53,763 nt of DNA, taken from NCBI GenBank assembly GCA_964393615.1, contig CAYMUR010000026.1, positions 1 to 53,763 on the forward strand. The letters are read 5' to 3'. Position numbers and translations under genes: made by a program. Shown here one piece after another: positions 17,398-26,545 of this stretch (position 1 is its first letter; every line of letters starts with the position of its first letter). Source of the stretch: CAYMUR01 sp964393615 (lineage in GTDB: Bacteria; Planctomycetota; Planctomycetia; Pirellulales; Pirellulaceae). The notes under the pieces are model-generated. The model searched no databases. It worked only from the letters and a program-made list of their open reading frames with translations, and was not told the origin of the DNA.

Positions 17398-17873
17398 AAC
17401 ACATATTCCTCTTAGATTTCACTCGTAAGTTGGTTTGACTGATCGTTTCTCAATACAAATCTTTGTGGGTCGCCAAACAAATGAAACACTTCGTTTCAAC
17501 CGGCAATCCCAACATGGATCCTTCAAAAACGTCTCCCCCCTGCAACGATAAACTACCTTAGCAATCTTGCGCATTCACTCTAAGTAGGCTGTTCTAAATT
17601 GTCAAACAATTCAACAAGCTCCGCTAGCAACGTGATGGATAATATCACTCCTTCTATGCTGGTACGCTGAATTGATATCACACCAGACGAGTTACTTGCG
17701 CCGAACTTACGGCTACAGACAAAAATGCTGTCAATTTTAGGTAAATTCAACGTTTTTTACCGCACATCGCCAAATCATAGCAAAGTATCTGACAAACTTT
17801 GCCGATTATTGCGACTGTGCCGGTCGCGTAGATTTCGGCCATCCCTACCCATCCGTCCGAAAAGGTGTTGGAA
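17398..17873. promoter_or_regulatory. Divergent intergenic region between exosortase and Wza-like genes
   Basis: About 475 AT-rich bases lie between two divergent genes, so it must hold promoters for both. I searched by eye for a GG-N10-GC sigma-54 pattern in both orientations and found none that fits. Confidence 0.35.
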
Positions 17874-19202
17874 ATGGACACTCACAAATATCTGCCCGTA
17901 AACCACTGGCTTATTTTGGCCATTTGCTGGGGCACATTGATTGGTTGTAAAACGACGACTCCTTCGGGGATCACAAATCCGTTAGATTTTACGGGTGATC
18001 TGATCGGTGAATTGCCCGACAACGCTGATCAAGGACCGGCTGACACTACGAAGCCCAAAAGTAAAAAATCGAAGCGCAAAAGTAAAAAATCGACCGCTCG
18101 TAAAATGGATGCAGCAGTCAAAACCAAAAAGCGAGTCATCGACAGCAAGGTGAAACAAGCAAGTTTCAGCGAGTTTGGCCGACCCGATATCCATGCCGAC
18201 CTGGGTGGAAATCCCCCCTCTAATAATAATCGCAGCGAAGTTCCCAGCTTGCGGCTAGCGTCCCCAAAACAAGAACCTCCTAAAGAACTAGCTAAAATGG
18301 CGTTACCCAAGTACCGCTTGGAACCGCCCGACGTGTTACTCATCGATGTATTACGCTTGGTACCCAAGTCGCCCTATACAATCCAACCATTTGATGTACT
18401 GGAAATCATCGCACCTGGCTCAAATCCAGATTTTCCGTTGGCTGACTTCTTTCAAGTGGAACCGAATGGAAACGTCAACCTAGGTGCGCTTTACGGCACG
18501 GTTAAAATTGCCGGGAAAACAGTCCGCGAAGCTCAAGACGCTATCGTGCGTGAACTCGCAGGTGAACTTTCAGTCCCGCAAGTTTCCGTATCGTTAGCAC
18601 AAATCGCCGGCCAACAAACAATCGCCGGGGAGCATCTCGTAGGCCCAGATGGGTACCTCAACCTTGGCACCTATGGCAGCGTCTACATCAATGGCATGAC
18701 CCTGGAAGAAGCCCGTGAAGCTATTGAAATGCATTTATCCAGATTCCTCGAGGAGCCAAAAATCTCACTCGACGTATTTGCATACAACAGCAAGGTCTAC
18801 TATGTAATCATCGAAGGGGCCGGATATGGTGATTCTGTCGTGCGGTTGCCAGCGACCGGAAATGAAACTGTTCTGGATGCGATGTCGATGATTGGAGGCA
18901 CACAGCGACAGTCCAATAAACGCAAAATGTGGATCGCGCGCCCCGCCCCCAGCGGAGTCGGTTGTGACCAAATCCTACCTATCGACTGGGTAGCAATCAC
19001 CAAAGGTGGTTCCACCCAGACTAATTACCAGATTCTACCAGGTGACCGTATTTTCATCGCCGAAGACAAGTTCATCCTTCTGGACGGTACACTTGCAAAA
19101 TTCACCGCTCCGTTTGAAAGAATCCTGGGATTCTCCATGCTGGGTGGCCAAACCGTTCAACTGCTACAAAGGTTCCCAGAGGGACGGTATATGCCCTACT
19201 AA
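17874..19202 (+). CDS. Polysaccharide export outer-membrane lipoprotein (Wza-like)
   Basis: A 442-residue protein from ATG 17874, with AAAGG eight bases upstream. The signal peptide ends in a lipobox (GTLIGCKTT). A lysine/serine-rich linker (about residues 55-95) precedes the export domain. A Poly_export segment begins PKYRLEPPDVLLIDVLRL and YTIQPFDVLEI, followed by two beta-grasp/SLBB-like repeats (VNLGALYGTVKIAGKTVREA and LNLGTYGSVYINGMTLEEA) and a final SLBB-like part. Wza-type proteins form the outer-membrane exit channel. It is divergent from exosortase and the matching Wzz/kinase gene. The basic linker is longer than in E. coli Wza. Confidence 0.9.
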   Translation: MDTHKYLPVNHWLILAICWGTLIGCKTTTPSGITNPLDFTGDLIGELPDNADQGPADTTKPKSKKSKRKSKKSTARKMDAAVKTKKRVIDSKVKQASFSEFGRPDIHADLGGNPPSNNNRSEVPSLRLASPKQEPPKELAKMALPKYRLEPPDVLLIDVLRLVPKSPYTIQPFDVLEIIAPGSNPDFPLADFFQVEPNGNVNLGALYGTVKIAGKTVREAQDAIVRELAGELSVPQVSVSLAQIAGQQTIAGEHLVGPDGYLNLGTYGSVYINGMTLEEAREAIEMHLSRFLEEPKISLDVFAYNSKVYYVIIEGAGYGDSVVRLPATGNETVLDAMSMIGGTQRQSNKRKMWIARPAPSGVGCDQILPIDWVAITKGGSTQTNYQILPGDRIFIAEDKFILLDGTLAKFTAPFERILGFSMLGGQTVQLLQRFPEGRYMPY

Positions 19203-19265
19203 CCTGCCCTTTGCCAGTGCATGAAATGATTTGCCACTGTCCAGCGAAAAGTATAAAATATTGGT

Positions 19266-19694
19266 ATGACAACAAGAAATCATTACGGGGGTCGTCAAGT
19301 GGGAAAATATCACTATTCCTTGTTGGGGGTCGTGTTCGCAACCCTTATCCTGTTAACAGAACTTGCCAACGCCCAACAGGGTCCTCTCGCCCTGCAATCG
19401 TTGCGCTCGCGCATCCCGAGCACTCCGACGGTGAGTCCTTATCTTAGCTTATTAGCCAATCAACAAACCGGCCTGCCCACCTATTTCACAAGAGTTCGCC
19501 CACAGCTTGAGGCCCAGCGAAGAGCACGTGAACAAGACCGACAAAATGACCAACTGCAGCGACTACAAAGTCAAGTCAATACGGTACGCCGCGACTTGAC
19601 GCAGTCGCAACAGAACACAGGTGGTTTCCCTACAGGGCATGCTACCAGGTTCGCCAACGATTCCCACTACTATCCAACGCGTAACCGCAGATAA
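19266..19694 (+). CDS. Small secreted coiled-coil protein, unknown function
   Basis: A 142-residue protein with a signal peptide (SLLGVVFATLILLTELANAQQ) and a glutamine/arginine-rich stretch (LEAQRRAREQDRQNDQLQRL) that should form a coiled coil. I do not recognise a family. ATG 19266 is used here; a GTG at 19299 with GGGGG upstream would start closer to the signal peptide. It follows the Wza-like gene by 63 bases on the same strand and may be co-transcribed, suggesting a periplasmic role with the export channel (inference). Confidence 0.6.
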   Translation: MTTRNHYGGRQVGKYHYSLLGVVFATLILLTELANAQQGPLALQSLRSRIPSTPTVSPYLSLLANQQTGLPTYFTRVRPQLEAQRRAREQDRQNDQLQRLQSQVNTVRRDLTQSQQNTGGFPTGHATRFANDSHYYPTRNRR

Positions 19695-19730
19695 CGAACG
19701 AGAGCCCACAAAACAATCTTTACACCTCGG

Positions 19731-21083
19731 CTATTCGGCGGAGCGCTGGGTCTTGCCAGCTGAAGAAAGAGGAATCACCGAAACCACCTCGACAACACGA
19801 GGGCGTTGAAATTCCGTCAGCAATTCGACACATTTTGTTGTCACGCTTCTCTTGACCTCCACCGCATCCGTGCCGTGAGCGACTACAATCTCGCAACTCA
19901 CCAACTCACCGGCAATCGAAGACGATTTTCCGTAAACTCTTACATCGACGACATCTGGAAATTCACGGATGACACGCTCGACTTCATAGGGATGAACCTT
20001 GTTGCCTCCCACATTGATGATTTCGGACTTGCGCCCCACAAAAAATACACGGTCGCCACGTGTCTCAGTCACATCACCCGTTGCGGTCCATTCGTCCAGC
20101 TTCGCATCAGGCTGATCAACATACCCGCTCATACGATTCGCCGAACGAACCCAAAGCTCTCCTTCATGGATGCGCAACTCGACGCCATCTGAAGAAATGT
20201 TTTCAAGGTAGGTCTTTGGAAACCCGGCCTGTCCATCTGTTACAGAAAAACAACGGCCAAGTTCCGTGGTGGCATATATATGGACCAGCCTCGCATTAGG
20301 AAATAGCTGCGCCAATTGAGTCAGTATTCCTTGATCTACGGGCTCCCCGCCCAACGTCACAACACGCAATGGAATACCAGCCAGCAAAGAGCGATTCGCA
20401 AACAACAGCAGACGTCGCCAATAGGATGGTGTGGCTGAAGCATAGGCTACTTTGCCGCGGCTCATTAAGTGGATTACTTCATCAGGAGTACTACCTGGCA
20501 GTGGAGACACCAAACAACCATGATTGAGCAAGGACTGCAAAATGACCTGCAGGCCTGCATAAAGATGTGGCGCGTAAGATAAAAGCCAACGAGGCGGGAG
20601 ATCGACTGGACTACGTCGCACTGGCCGAGCCAAGCTTTCCCAGGAATGCCGCACTGCCTTGGGACGTCCACTCGTACCAGAAGTTAAAATCGTCACACCA
20701 TATTCATTGACTCCTACCTGCCCATCGGCTGTCCGCTGTAGTTGGAAATGAGGCCAGGGTTCGACCGCATCTGGCAATACAAGCCCGCGTATGAGTGCCG
20801 TCACATGAAATGGTTCGACTAACGCCTCTGCTTCATCCTGCCGCAACTCATCCGACAGCAATATCGTGTCACACTTCAATCGGTCAAGAACAGCAAGCAG
20901 TGCCAGACATGTTCCACTAGCACGGAATTGCAAGGCGACACGAGTGCCTGCCAAGTCAGCTAACTCCCTATAAAGTCGGTCTACCACGGGCGGAAACTGG
21001 TTCCAGAACACCACCTCGTCAGGAGTGACAAGTGCCTCAGAACTTGCATCAAATTGACCTGACGTTAATAAGCTATCGAACAT
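19731..21083 (-). CDS. Acyl-adenylating enzyme (ANL / AMP-binding family), compact form
   Basis: A 450-residue adenylate-forming enzyme, shorter than the usual 500-600. Motifs are the A3 phosphate loop TILTSGTSGRPKAV (about residues 131-144), A5 YATTELGR, A7 TATGDV, A8 GRKSEIINVGGNKVHPYEVERV and the A10 lysine in SSAGKTQRS (Lys444). All residues needed for adenylation are visible. The substrate is unknown. No acyl carrier protein lies next to it. It is convergent with the small secreted gene at 19266 and sits inside the polysaccharide region, so it may supply an acyl group for glycan decoration (inference). Confidence 0.85.
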   Translation of the reverse strand: MFDSLLTSGQFDASSEALVTPDEVVFWNQFPPVVDRLYRELADLAGTRVALQFRASGTCLALLAVLDRLKCDTILLSDELRQDEAEALVEPFHVTALIRGLVLPDAVEPWPHFQLQRTADGQVGVNEYGVTILTSGTSGRPKAVRHSWESLARPVRRSPVDLPPRWLLSYAPHLYAGLQVILQSLLNHGCLVSPLPGSTPDEVIHLMSRGKVAYASATPSYWRRLLLFANRSLLAGIPLRVVTLGGEPVDQGILTQLAQLFPNARLVHIYATTELGRCFSVTDGQAGFPKTYLENISSDGVELRIHEGELWVRSANRMSGYVDQPDAKLDEWTATGDVTETRGDRVFFVGRKSEIINVGGNKVHPYEVERVIREFPDVVDVRVYGKSSSIAGELVSCEIVVAHGTDAVEVKRSVTTKCVELLTEFQRPRVVEVVSVIPLSSAGKTQRSAE

Positions 21084-21346
21084 TTGTTAAATTCCATGGC
21101 CGCATTCATCTTCCAGTACACCTACATTTTTCCGGTCCGCAAGCGATGAGTTCCGTTATTAATCAAAGACACTGACAGCAATGTTACCTAACTCACTATA
21201 CATGGCTGGACTGGCGTAGCCATAATGGCTGACAGTGATTATGCTCGGAATAGAGTCTCCCAGGCCTCTGCAGAAAAAATTTTTGCGACCATTTTCCAAC
21301 ACTTGGTATTCAACACCTTACGTTATTCTGCAAAAAAGGAATTTCA

Positions 21347-21757
21347 TTGCCCTGGCTCCCTGAGACACGTCCGCGTGCATTGGTCGGCTTAGTCGTCTTC
21401 TGGTGTATTCTATTCACCCTGACTCATATTCCCGGAGACCGACTACCAAAGATTCCTTTCACTATCCGCGATCTGCTAGCTCACTTTTTCGCATTCTTGA
21501 TTTTAACCATTTTATACATGTCGGCGTTTCCACGTCGCCACAAATCATTACACCAATATCTGTTTCCGATGCTCTCAATCCTGGTCATCTATGCAGGTCT
21601 TGATGAACTACTACAAATTCCAGTGCCAGGACGCCACGGCAGCCTTCACGATTTTTTAGCCGATGTTTGTGGCGTCATTTTGGCAATCATCGCTGTCGAG
21701 GGATTTCGATGGATATTTGTGGCTGTTAGAAACTCCACGGACAAAAACCTGGGATAA
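21347..21757 (+). CDS. VanZ family membrane protein
   Basis: A 136-residue protein with four hydrophobic segments and VanZ-family signatures: FTLTHIPGDRLP after the first helix, DLLAHFFAFLIL, and the acidic pair in YAGLDELLQIPVPGRHGSLHDFLADVCGV. The start is probably TTG at 21347, since AAAAAAGGA lies seven bases upstream and no ATG fits. VanZ relatives occur near exosortase and polysaccharide genes in several phyla; the biochemical role is unsettled. It is convergent with the UDP-xylose synthase gene. Confidence 0.85.
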   Translation: MPWLPETRPRALVGLVVFWCILFTLTHIPGDRLPKIPFTIRDLLAHFFAFLILTILYMSAFPRRHKSLHQYLFPMLSILVIYAGLDELLQIPVPGRHGSLHDFLADVCGVILAIIAVEGFRWIFVAVRNSTDKNLG

Positions 21758-21911
21758 ATCAGCCCGGCAGCATCGGACCGCCGTTTCAAAGGACGAAACA
21801 TGTGGCTGTTCACATGACTTCCAAACCAGTGAGCTTGCCCGCCAGACCGCAACGAGAGTTTCGTCGATGATACACAATGCAATTCCGCAAATAACATAAA
21901 TCGCCGATTCT

Positions 21912-22904
21912 TCACGACATGGCTTCAAAGTTGGGAGTTGGTGGACGGTATTGACCCAGATCGATCTGTCGGAACCATTCGATCGTTCGTTCCAGCCCTT
22001 GACGAAGTGGGACCACCGGCTCCCAGCCTAACGTCCGTTTGGCCAAACCAATATCCGGACGGCGTCTCACAGGGTCATCTTCTGGCAAAGGACGTTGTAC
22101 CAATTTTGAGCTGGTCCCGGTCAATTCCATGACTAATTCGGCCAGCTCGCGAATCGAAAATTCCCCGGGATTGCCCAGGTTAATCGGCCCGACAAGCTGC
22201 GGATCAGCATTCATGGCCCGAATCAGCCCTTCTACCAGGTCATCCCGATAACAGAACGACCTTGTTTGTGTGCCATCTCCAAAAATAGTAATGTCCCTAC
22301 CCGCCACCGCCTGAGAGATAAAATTGGAGACAACACGACCGTCAAATGGGTGCATACGTGGCCCATAAGTATTGAATATCCTTACAATACGAATATCAAC
22401 TTCATTGATCCGATGGTAATCCATAAACAGTGTCTCAGCCGCCCGTTTTCCTTCGTCATAACAGGCACGAGGACCAATCGGATTGACGTTTCCGCGATAG
22501 TCCTCGCGTTGCGGATGGACTTCTGGATCGCCATAGACTTCGCTAGTGGAAGCTTGCAAAACGGTCGCTTTACACCTCTTGGCCATGCCCAGGGTATTGA
22601 TCGCCCCCATGACAGACGTCTTGATTGTTTTGATGGGGTTATACTGGTAGTGGCCAGGAGCGGCTGGACAGGCCAAATTGTATATTTGGTCGACTTCCAG
22701 CCAAATTGGCATGGTAATGTCATGCCGGATCAGTTCAAAGTTTTTCTTGTCCAGTAAGTGTTCTACATTTGCTTTTTGACTCGTAAAAAAATTATCCAGA
22801 CAAATGACATCTTCACCATCCGCGACAAGCCGTTCACACAAATGCGAGCCGAGAAAACCGGCTCCTCCCGTAACGAGAATGCGTTGAATCGTTTTGGCTG
22901 TCAT
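21912..22904 (-). CDS. UDP-glucuronate decarboxylase (UDP-xylose synthase), SDR family
   Basis: A 330-residue extended short-chain dehydrogenase. It has the NAD motif GGAGFLGS (13-20), the UXS-type text HDITMPIWLEVDQIYNLACPAAPGHYQ and the catalytic Tyr149-x3-Lys153 in RACYDEGKRAAE. It also has the FNTYGPRMHPFDGRVVSNFI block. These enzymes oxidise and decarboxylate UDP-glucuronate to UDP-xylose. The ATG overlaps the stop of the upstream dehydrogenase gene (ATGA, 22901-22904), so the two are translationally coupled. Confidence 0.93.
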   Translation of the reverse strand: MTAKTIQRILVTGGAGFLGSHLCERLVADGEDVICLDNFFTSQKANVEHLLDKKNFELIRHDITMPIWLEVDQIYNLACPAAPGHYQYNPIKTIKTSVMGAINTLGMAKRCKATVLQASTSEVYGDPEVHPQREDYRGNVNPIGPRACYDEGKRAAETLFMDYHRINEVDIRIVRIFNTYGPRMHPFDGRVVSNFISQAVAGRDITIFGDGTQTRSFCYRDDLVEGLIRAMNADPQLVGPINLGNPGEFSIRELAELVMELTGTSSKLVQRPLPEDDPVRRRPDIGLAKRTLGWEPVVPLRQGLERTIEWFRQIDLGQYRPPTPNFEAMS

Positions 22905-24220
22905 GCCTTATACACCTTCCCCAACGTGTCTTCGATCTGAGCCATAGCATTACGAGTATCAACGATCAATTGAGAATGCTGCATGATGAATGAATAATCG
23001 TAAAGGGTATGATTGGTTACAATTAATACACAGTCCTGGGCGGCAAGATATTCAGCCGTTAATTCGTGACTGGTCAAATCGGGAACGTCGTAATGACGCA
23101 TCAAAGGCAAGCGTGGAATATAGGGATCGTTATAAGTCAAATTTGCCCCTTTTTCCGACAACAATTCCATCAGACGAAATGCGGGACTCTCCCGAGGGTC
23201 GTCCACATCCTTCTTGTAAGCAACCCCCAAAACACCAATTCGACTATCTCTCACTGGCTTGCCATGATGATTTAGTGCATCCGTCACCCGGTCAGAAACG
23301 TACCTTGGCATACTGGCATTAATTTCCCCTGCCAACTCGATAAACCGCGTGGCCATACTGTTCTTGCGGGCTACCCAACTTAAATAAAACGGATCGATGG
23401 GAATACAATGGCCGCCAAGTCCCGGTCCGGGATAAAATGCCTGAAAACCAAACGGTTTCGTTTTGGCCGCATCGATCACTTGCCAGATATCGATGCCCAG
23501 TCGATCAAACAAGACCTTCATTTCATTGACCATCGCAATATTAACAGAGCGATAAGTGTTCTCGAGAATCTTACAAGCTTCAGCAACTTCACAACTCGGT
23601 ACTGGTACTGTCTGCACAACGGCAGCTGCATACAATTCGTTGGCAAGCTGGAGACTCTGCGAGTCCAAACCACCGACTACCTTGGGAATTCCTCCGGCCG
23701 ACAATTCCGAATTCCCCGGGTCCTCACGCTCTGGACTGTATGCCAAGAAAAAGTCTCGGCCTAATTCCAGTCCAGAACTGGCTAGAATAGGATGCACGAC
23801 ATCTCGCGTCGTACCAGGATAGGTGGTGCTCTCGAGAACGACTAATTGGTCAGGACGCAAATGCTGACTGATCTGGTGGGCAGTTGACTCTACAAACTGC
23901 AAATCAGGATCACGACTTGCGGTCAGCGGCGTCGGCACACAAATCAAGATTGCATCAGGTTCGGCCAATTGACGCATGTCACTAGTCGGCCGGAATCGGA
24001 CCGTCTTCACGGCTTCAGCTACCCATTGGCCATCAATGTGTCCAATGTAACTTTTGCCAGAAAGCAATGTCGCGACTTTTGTTTCGTCGACATCAAAACC
24101 GATTGTCCTGAACCCGGCCTTGTCAAAGGCACGTATCAACGGAAGACCGACATAACCCAGCCCGATGACACCGACCACCGCTTTACGGCTAGCAACCAAT
24201 TGACTAAACGAGTTTGACAT
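22901..24220 (-). CDS. UDP-N-acetylhexosamine 6-dehydrogenase (WecC/WbpA type)
   Basis: A 439-residue nucleotide-sugar dehydrogenase. The NAD-binding GLGYVG (20-25), the catalytic cysteine Cys272 in GPGLGGHCIPIDPFYLSW and the C-terminal GVLGVAYKKDVDDPRESPA are clear. The GGHCIPxDPxYLSW form is typical of UDP-GlcNAc/ManNAc/GalNAc dehydrogenases rather than UDP-glucose dehydrogenase (GxGFGGSCFPKD). It should make a UDP-N-acetylhexosaminuronate for the polysaccharide. The partner Uxs uses UDP-GlcA, so a separate UDP-glucose dehydrogenase must exist elsewhere. Confidence 0.9.
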   Translation of the reverse strand: MSNSFSQLVASRKAVVGVIGLGYVGLPLIRAFDKAGFRTIGFDVDETKVATLLSGKSYIGHIDGQWVAEAVKTVRFRPTSDMRQLAEPDAILICVPTPLTASRDPDLQFVESTAHQISQHLRPDQLVVLESTTYPGTTRDVVHPILASSGLELGRDFFLAYSPEREDPGNSELSAGGIPKVVGGLDSQSLQLANELYAAAVVQTVPVPSCEVAEACKILENTYRSVNIAMVNEMKVLFDRLGIDIWQVIDAAKTKPFGFQAFYPGPGLGGHCIPIDPFYLSWVARKNSMATRFIELAGEINASMPRYVSDRVTDALNHHGKPVRDSRIGVLGVAYKKDVDDPRESPAFRLMELLSEKGANLTYNDPYIPRLPLMRHYDVPDLTSHELTAEYLAAQDCVLIVTNHTLYDYSFIMQHSQLIVDTRNAMAQIEDTLGKVYKA

Positions 24221-24540
24221 TCGAATACTTCATTCTAGTTTTCCCGTCACAGCACCCTACGGCAATAGCTTAACAGATCCCCTGCCAAAACGCCTACCCA
24301 ATCCTTGGCACCGGCCTTCGGCTCCATGTGCCACGGCAAATCCCTTGGATACTACGCTGCGGAAATCGCTATGTTCATGCAAAATCTCAGACAGCCGAAA
24401 ATGGGCATTGAAAACATGGTGAAACCGGTTTCCTGAGCATTGCCACAATCTTCTGGTGGATGCCATTGCTTGTACCGCACTCGACTAGACGCCAGCTGAA
24501 TACTTATTGTATCCTCCCCCCTTCCTTCCAGGAGCTTGCC
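24221..24540. other. Intergenic spacer, 320 bases
   Basis: It lies between the dehydrogenase start (minus) and the next plus-strand gene and so should contain two promoters. I see no clear hairpin or RNA gene. A ribosome site CCAGGAG is present just before the gene at 24541. Confidence 0.3.
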
Positions 24541-25329
24541 ATGTCCGTGTTACGACCTGTATTTCCACTCGTTGTTATGTCATTGTTTTGGCTGATTGCC
24601 TCCTGGTCCTCTGCTGAAGGGACCGATTTCAGGATTGAGACCTCCGTCTACATCGGTCACGAAACAAAACCTGCATCTCGTCTACTAACCCTTTTCGACA
24701 ACACACAGGTTTATGATTTCCCGGTTAGTCAGTCGGGTGATATCGTCATCCTTGATAGCAAACAGAATCGTTTTATTCTTTTCAGTCAGACACGCGACGA
24801 ACACACTCTGGTCACCACCAAACGCCTACTGAAACACGAACAGACGGTTGAAAGACACATCCAACGAGACAATATTCCGATCTGGTTCAGGGAACTGGCA
24901 CAACCCAAGTTCGAGTTAGTGACGGATGGAAGCAAACCCTTTCTGAAATTGACTGGCAGCGCAGTAAATTACGAAGTCCACGGATCAAAATTCAAGGACG
25001 ATGCTTCATTGCGACTTTATTTTTTGTTCGCGGATGCCACAACACGGCTAAACTACTTTCTGATGAACTGGCCACCACAGGCAAGATTATCATTGAACCA
25101 GGAAATGCTAGCTCGTCGTGTCATGCCAGCGTTGGTTCTACTATCCATCGACTCTCGTGCAACAGGTTCTACGTCGCCACCAGGCAACTCTCGTTATCAC
25201 CAAAAAGTCAAACATCACGTCGAATGGCACTTGACGAAAGATGACCGGAAAAAAATCGCACAAGTGAAACACAACGTGAGCCAATCAGAAATGGTTTCCT
25301 TCGATCAGTTTCTGGCAGCCACACGTTAA
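24541..25329 (+). CDS. Secreted protein of unknown function
   Basis: ATG 24541 is preferred over an upstream ATG at 24460, since AGGAG lies six bases before it and the signal peptide (FPLVVMSLFWLIASWSSAEG) then starts at the N-terminus. The mature part (about 240 residues) begins FRIETSVYIGHETKPASRLLTLF and contains ILDSKQNRFILFSQTRDEHT, an all-beta look like an outer-membrane lipoprotein carrier fold. It ends in a charged HHVEWHLTKDDRKKIAQVKH tail. I recognise no named family. It is a lone gene after the polysaccharide region. Confidence 0.7.
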   Translation: MSVLRPVFPLVVMSLFWLIASWSSAEGTDFRIETSVYIGHETKPASRLLTLFDNTQVYDFPVSQSGDIVILDSKQNRFILFSQTRDEHTLVTTKRLLKHEQTVERHIQRDNIPIWFRELAQPKFELVTDGSKPFLKLTGSAVNYEVHGSKFKDDASLRLYFLFADATTRLNYFLMNWPPQARLSLNQEMLARRVMPALVLLSIDSRATGSTSPPGNSRYHQKVKHHVEWHLTKDDRKKIAQVKHNVSQSEMVSFDQFLAATR

Positions 25330-25710
25330 CCGATTCATTCAAGGTGGAACCATTCTTTTCACCTAGCGAGACACTTCCTCGCTCCGCCATGCCCTCGCTC
25401 ACAAGCCATCTCTTTCAGGGCGGTTCCCTCTCTCTACAACCTAAGCCCCAGCATTGCCGACCCGCTGCGCCATGATTAATTTCTATTAAAAAAATTTATT
25501 GATCGTTCTTTTATCTTGCTGACTAGTCAATAACCGCAATAAAAAAACCCGACCCATTTTTCCCTTCTTTCCTGCCAAAGCAAATCCACGCATTTTGCCG
25601 ATAACAATTTGTAGAACAAATTATCAAGGCGAAGCTCCACCTGAGACTCGAGTTCATACCTACCTTGATTTTTTGATTGGCCTATCTATTAAACGGAGAC
25701 CATACACCCC
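25330..25710. other. Intergenic spacer, 381 bases
   Basis: AT-rich non-coding sequence with long A and T runs (25486-25500 and 25539-25560). No gene or convincing hairpin is visible. It should contain the promoter of the small gene at 25711. Confidence 0.3.
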
Positions 25711-26019
25711 ATGCTGGCCCACGCCTCAGATATCCAAACAGTCCAAGATATTAGAACCTACGTCTACGAAAACATTTGTGAACATAACACACTAGAACCC
25801 GGCGTTTTTCAGATGACCGAGCGTCTCTTGACTCGTGGCGACAAACCTTGTGGCATCTTCTTCTGCCTGCATGGCCCGCGCAGCGTGCGACTCACCGCGA
25901 TTTGGGAAACCGACAGGAATAATCTCTTATTCTACGATTCAGCTGGAGAGCGTACTTTGATGACAAAGCTCACCCAGCTCCCCAAACTAGTTATCCCCCA
26001 AACAACGATAGGGCGTTGA
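25711..26019 (+). CDS. Small conserved planctomycete-type protein upstream of csrA
   Basis: A 102-residue soluble protein of mixed alpha/beta look: an N-terminal helix (VQDIRTYVYENICEHN), the central RGDKPCGIFFCLHGPRSVRLTAIWE core and LLFYDSAGERTLMTKL. There is no signal peptide or membrane segment. From memory, similar proteins of this size occur in other planctomycetes; I know no function. The ATG follows AACGGAG. csrA starts 88 bases after its stop on the same strand, so it may share a transcript with it. Confidence 0.7.
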   Translation: MLAHASDIQTVQDIRTYVYENICEHNTLEPGVFQMTERLLTRGDKPCGIFFCLHGPRSVRLTAIWETDRNNLLFYDSAGERTLMTKLTQLPKLVIPQTTIGR

Positions 26020-26107
26020 CCAGACCGTCTGATGAGAAGCCACTTCTCATCCGGCATGTCTCGAGCGTCAATCGATCGACACTTTCAATCCCCGGAAAGC
26101 CATAAAC

Positions 26108-26284
26108 ATGCTAATTTTATCACGTAAGCAATCACAAAAGGTAAAACTAATCACGTCGAATGATTCGATCGTCATCACCATCCTTCGAATTTCCGGAGAA
26201 CAAATACGAATCGGCGTAGACGCTCCCGGCGAGGTGCTTGTCCTTCGTGATGAACTGGAGACAAACTCTAACGTTGCCGCCTAG
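26108..26284 (+). CDS. csrA: Carbon storage regulator CsrA
   Basis: A 58-residue open frame reading MLILSRKQSQKVKL, then SIVITILRISGEQIRIGVDAP and GEVLVLRDELE. This is the CsrA/RsmA fold: the N-terminal LSRK strand and the VxRDE motif carry the two RNA-binding arginines (Arg6 and Arg47, equivalent to R6 and R44 in E. coli). CsrA dimers bind GGA loops in mRNA leaders and control carbon storage, motility and biofilm. The loop after strand 1 (QSQKVKLITSND) is divergent from the usual GEsI motif. A strong terminator lies about 175 bases downstream. Confidence 0.9.
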   Translation: MLILSRKQSQKVKLITSNDSIVITILRISGEQIRIGVDAPGEVLVLRDELETNSNVAA

Positions 26285-26459
26285 CCAGAAACCTCAATGC
26301 CCACGACAAATGCTACGCAACCGGCAACAGTCTGTAACCGTCACTTTCGCTTAACAGTCCAAGAATTGGGTGAGACACCTTTCGCCAGAAATCAGCTGCA
26401 CCGCTCGACATCGGACCGTTTCGCCTGCCTCCCTTTGACGCATCTCGCCTCAGCATAAA

Positions 26460-26487
26460 AAAAAGGCCTTCATAAGAAGGCCTTTTT
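26460..26487. terminator. Strong bidirectional intrinsic terminator
   Basis: A perfect 12-bp stem (AAAAAGGCCTTC / GAAGGCCTTTTT) closes a four-base loop (ATAA). A-run on one side and T-run on the other let it work on both strands, ending csrA from the left and the gene at 26590-26814 from the right. Confidence 0.9.
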
Positions 26488-26545
26488 ATTTAAATTGAAA
26501 TCGTACAGTGGTCCATTTCACTGCTGCCTGAGAACCAAATACTAT

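Noticed and set aside
17398..17873. TGGTACG motif as a second sigma-54 site
   Set aside because: The downstream element is displaced by one base and lacks the GC dinucleotide.
22266..22757. 163-codon plus-strand frame opposite the UDP-xylose synthase gene
   Set aside because: Antisense shadow of a gene with intact catalytic motifs.
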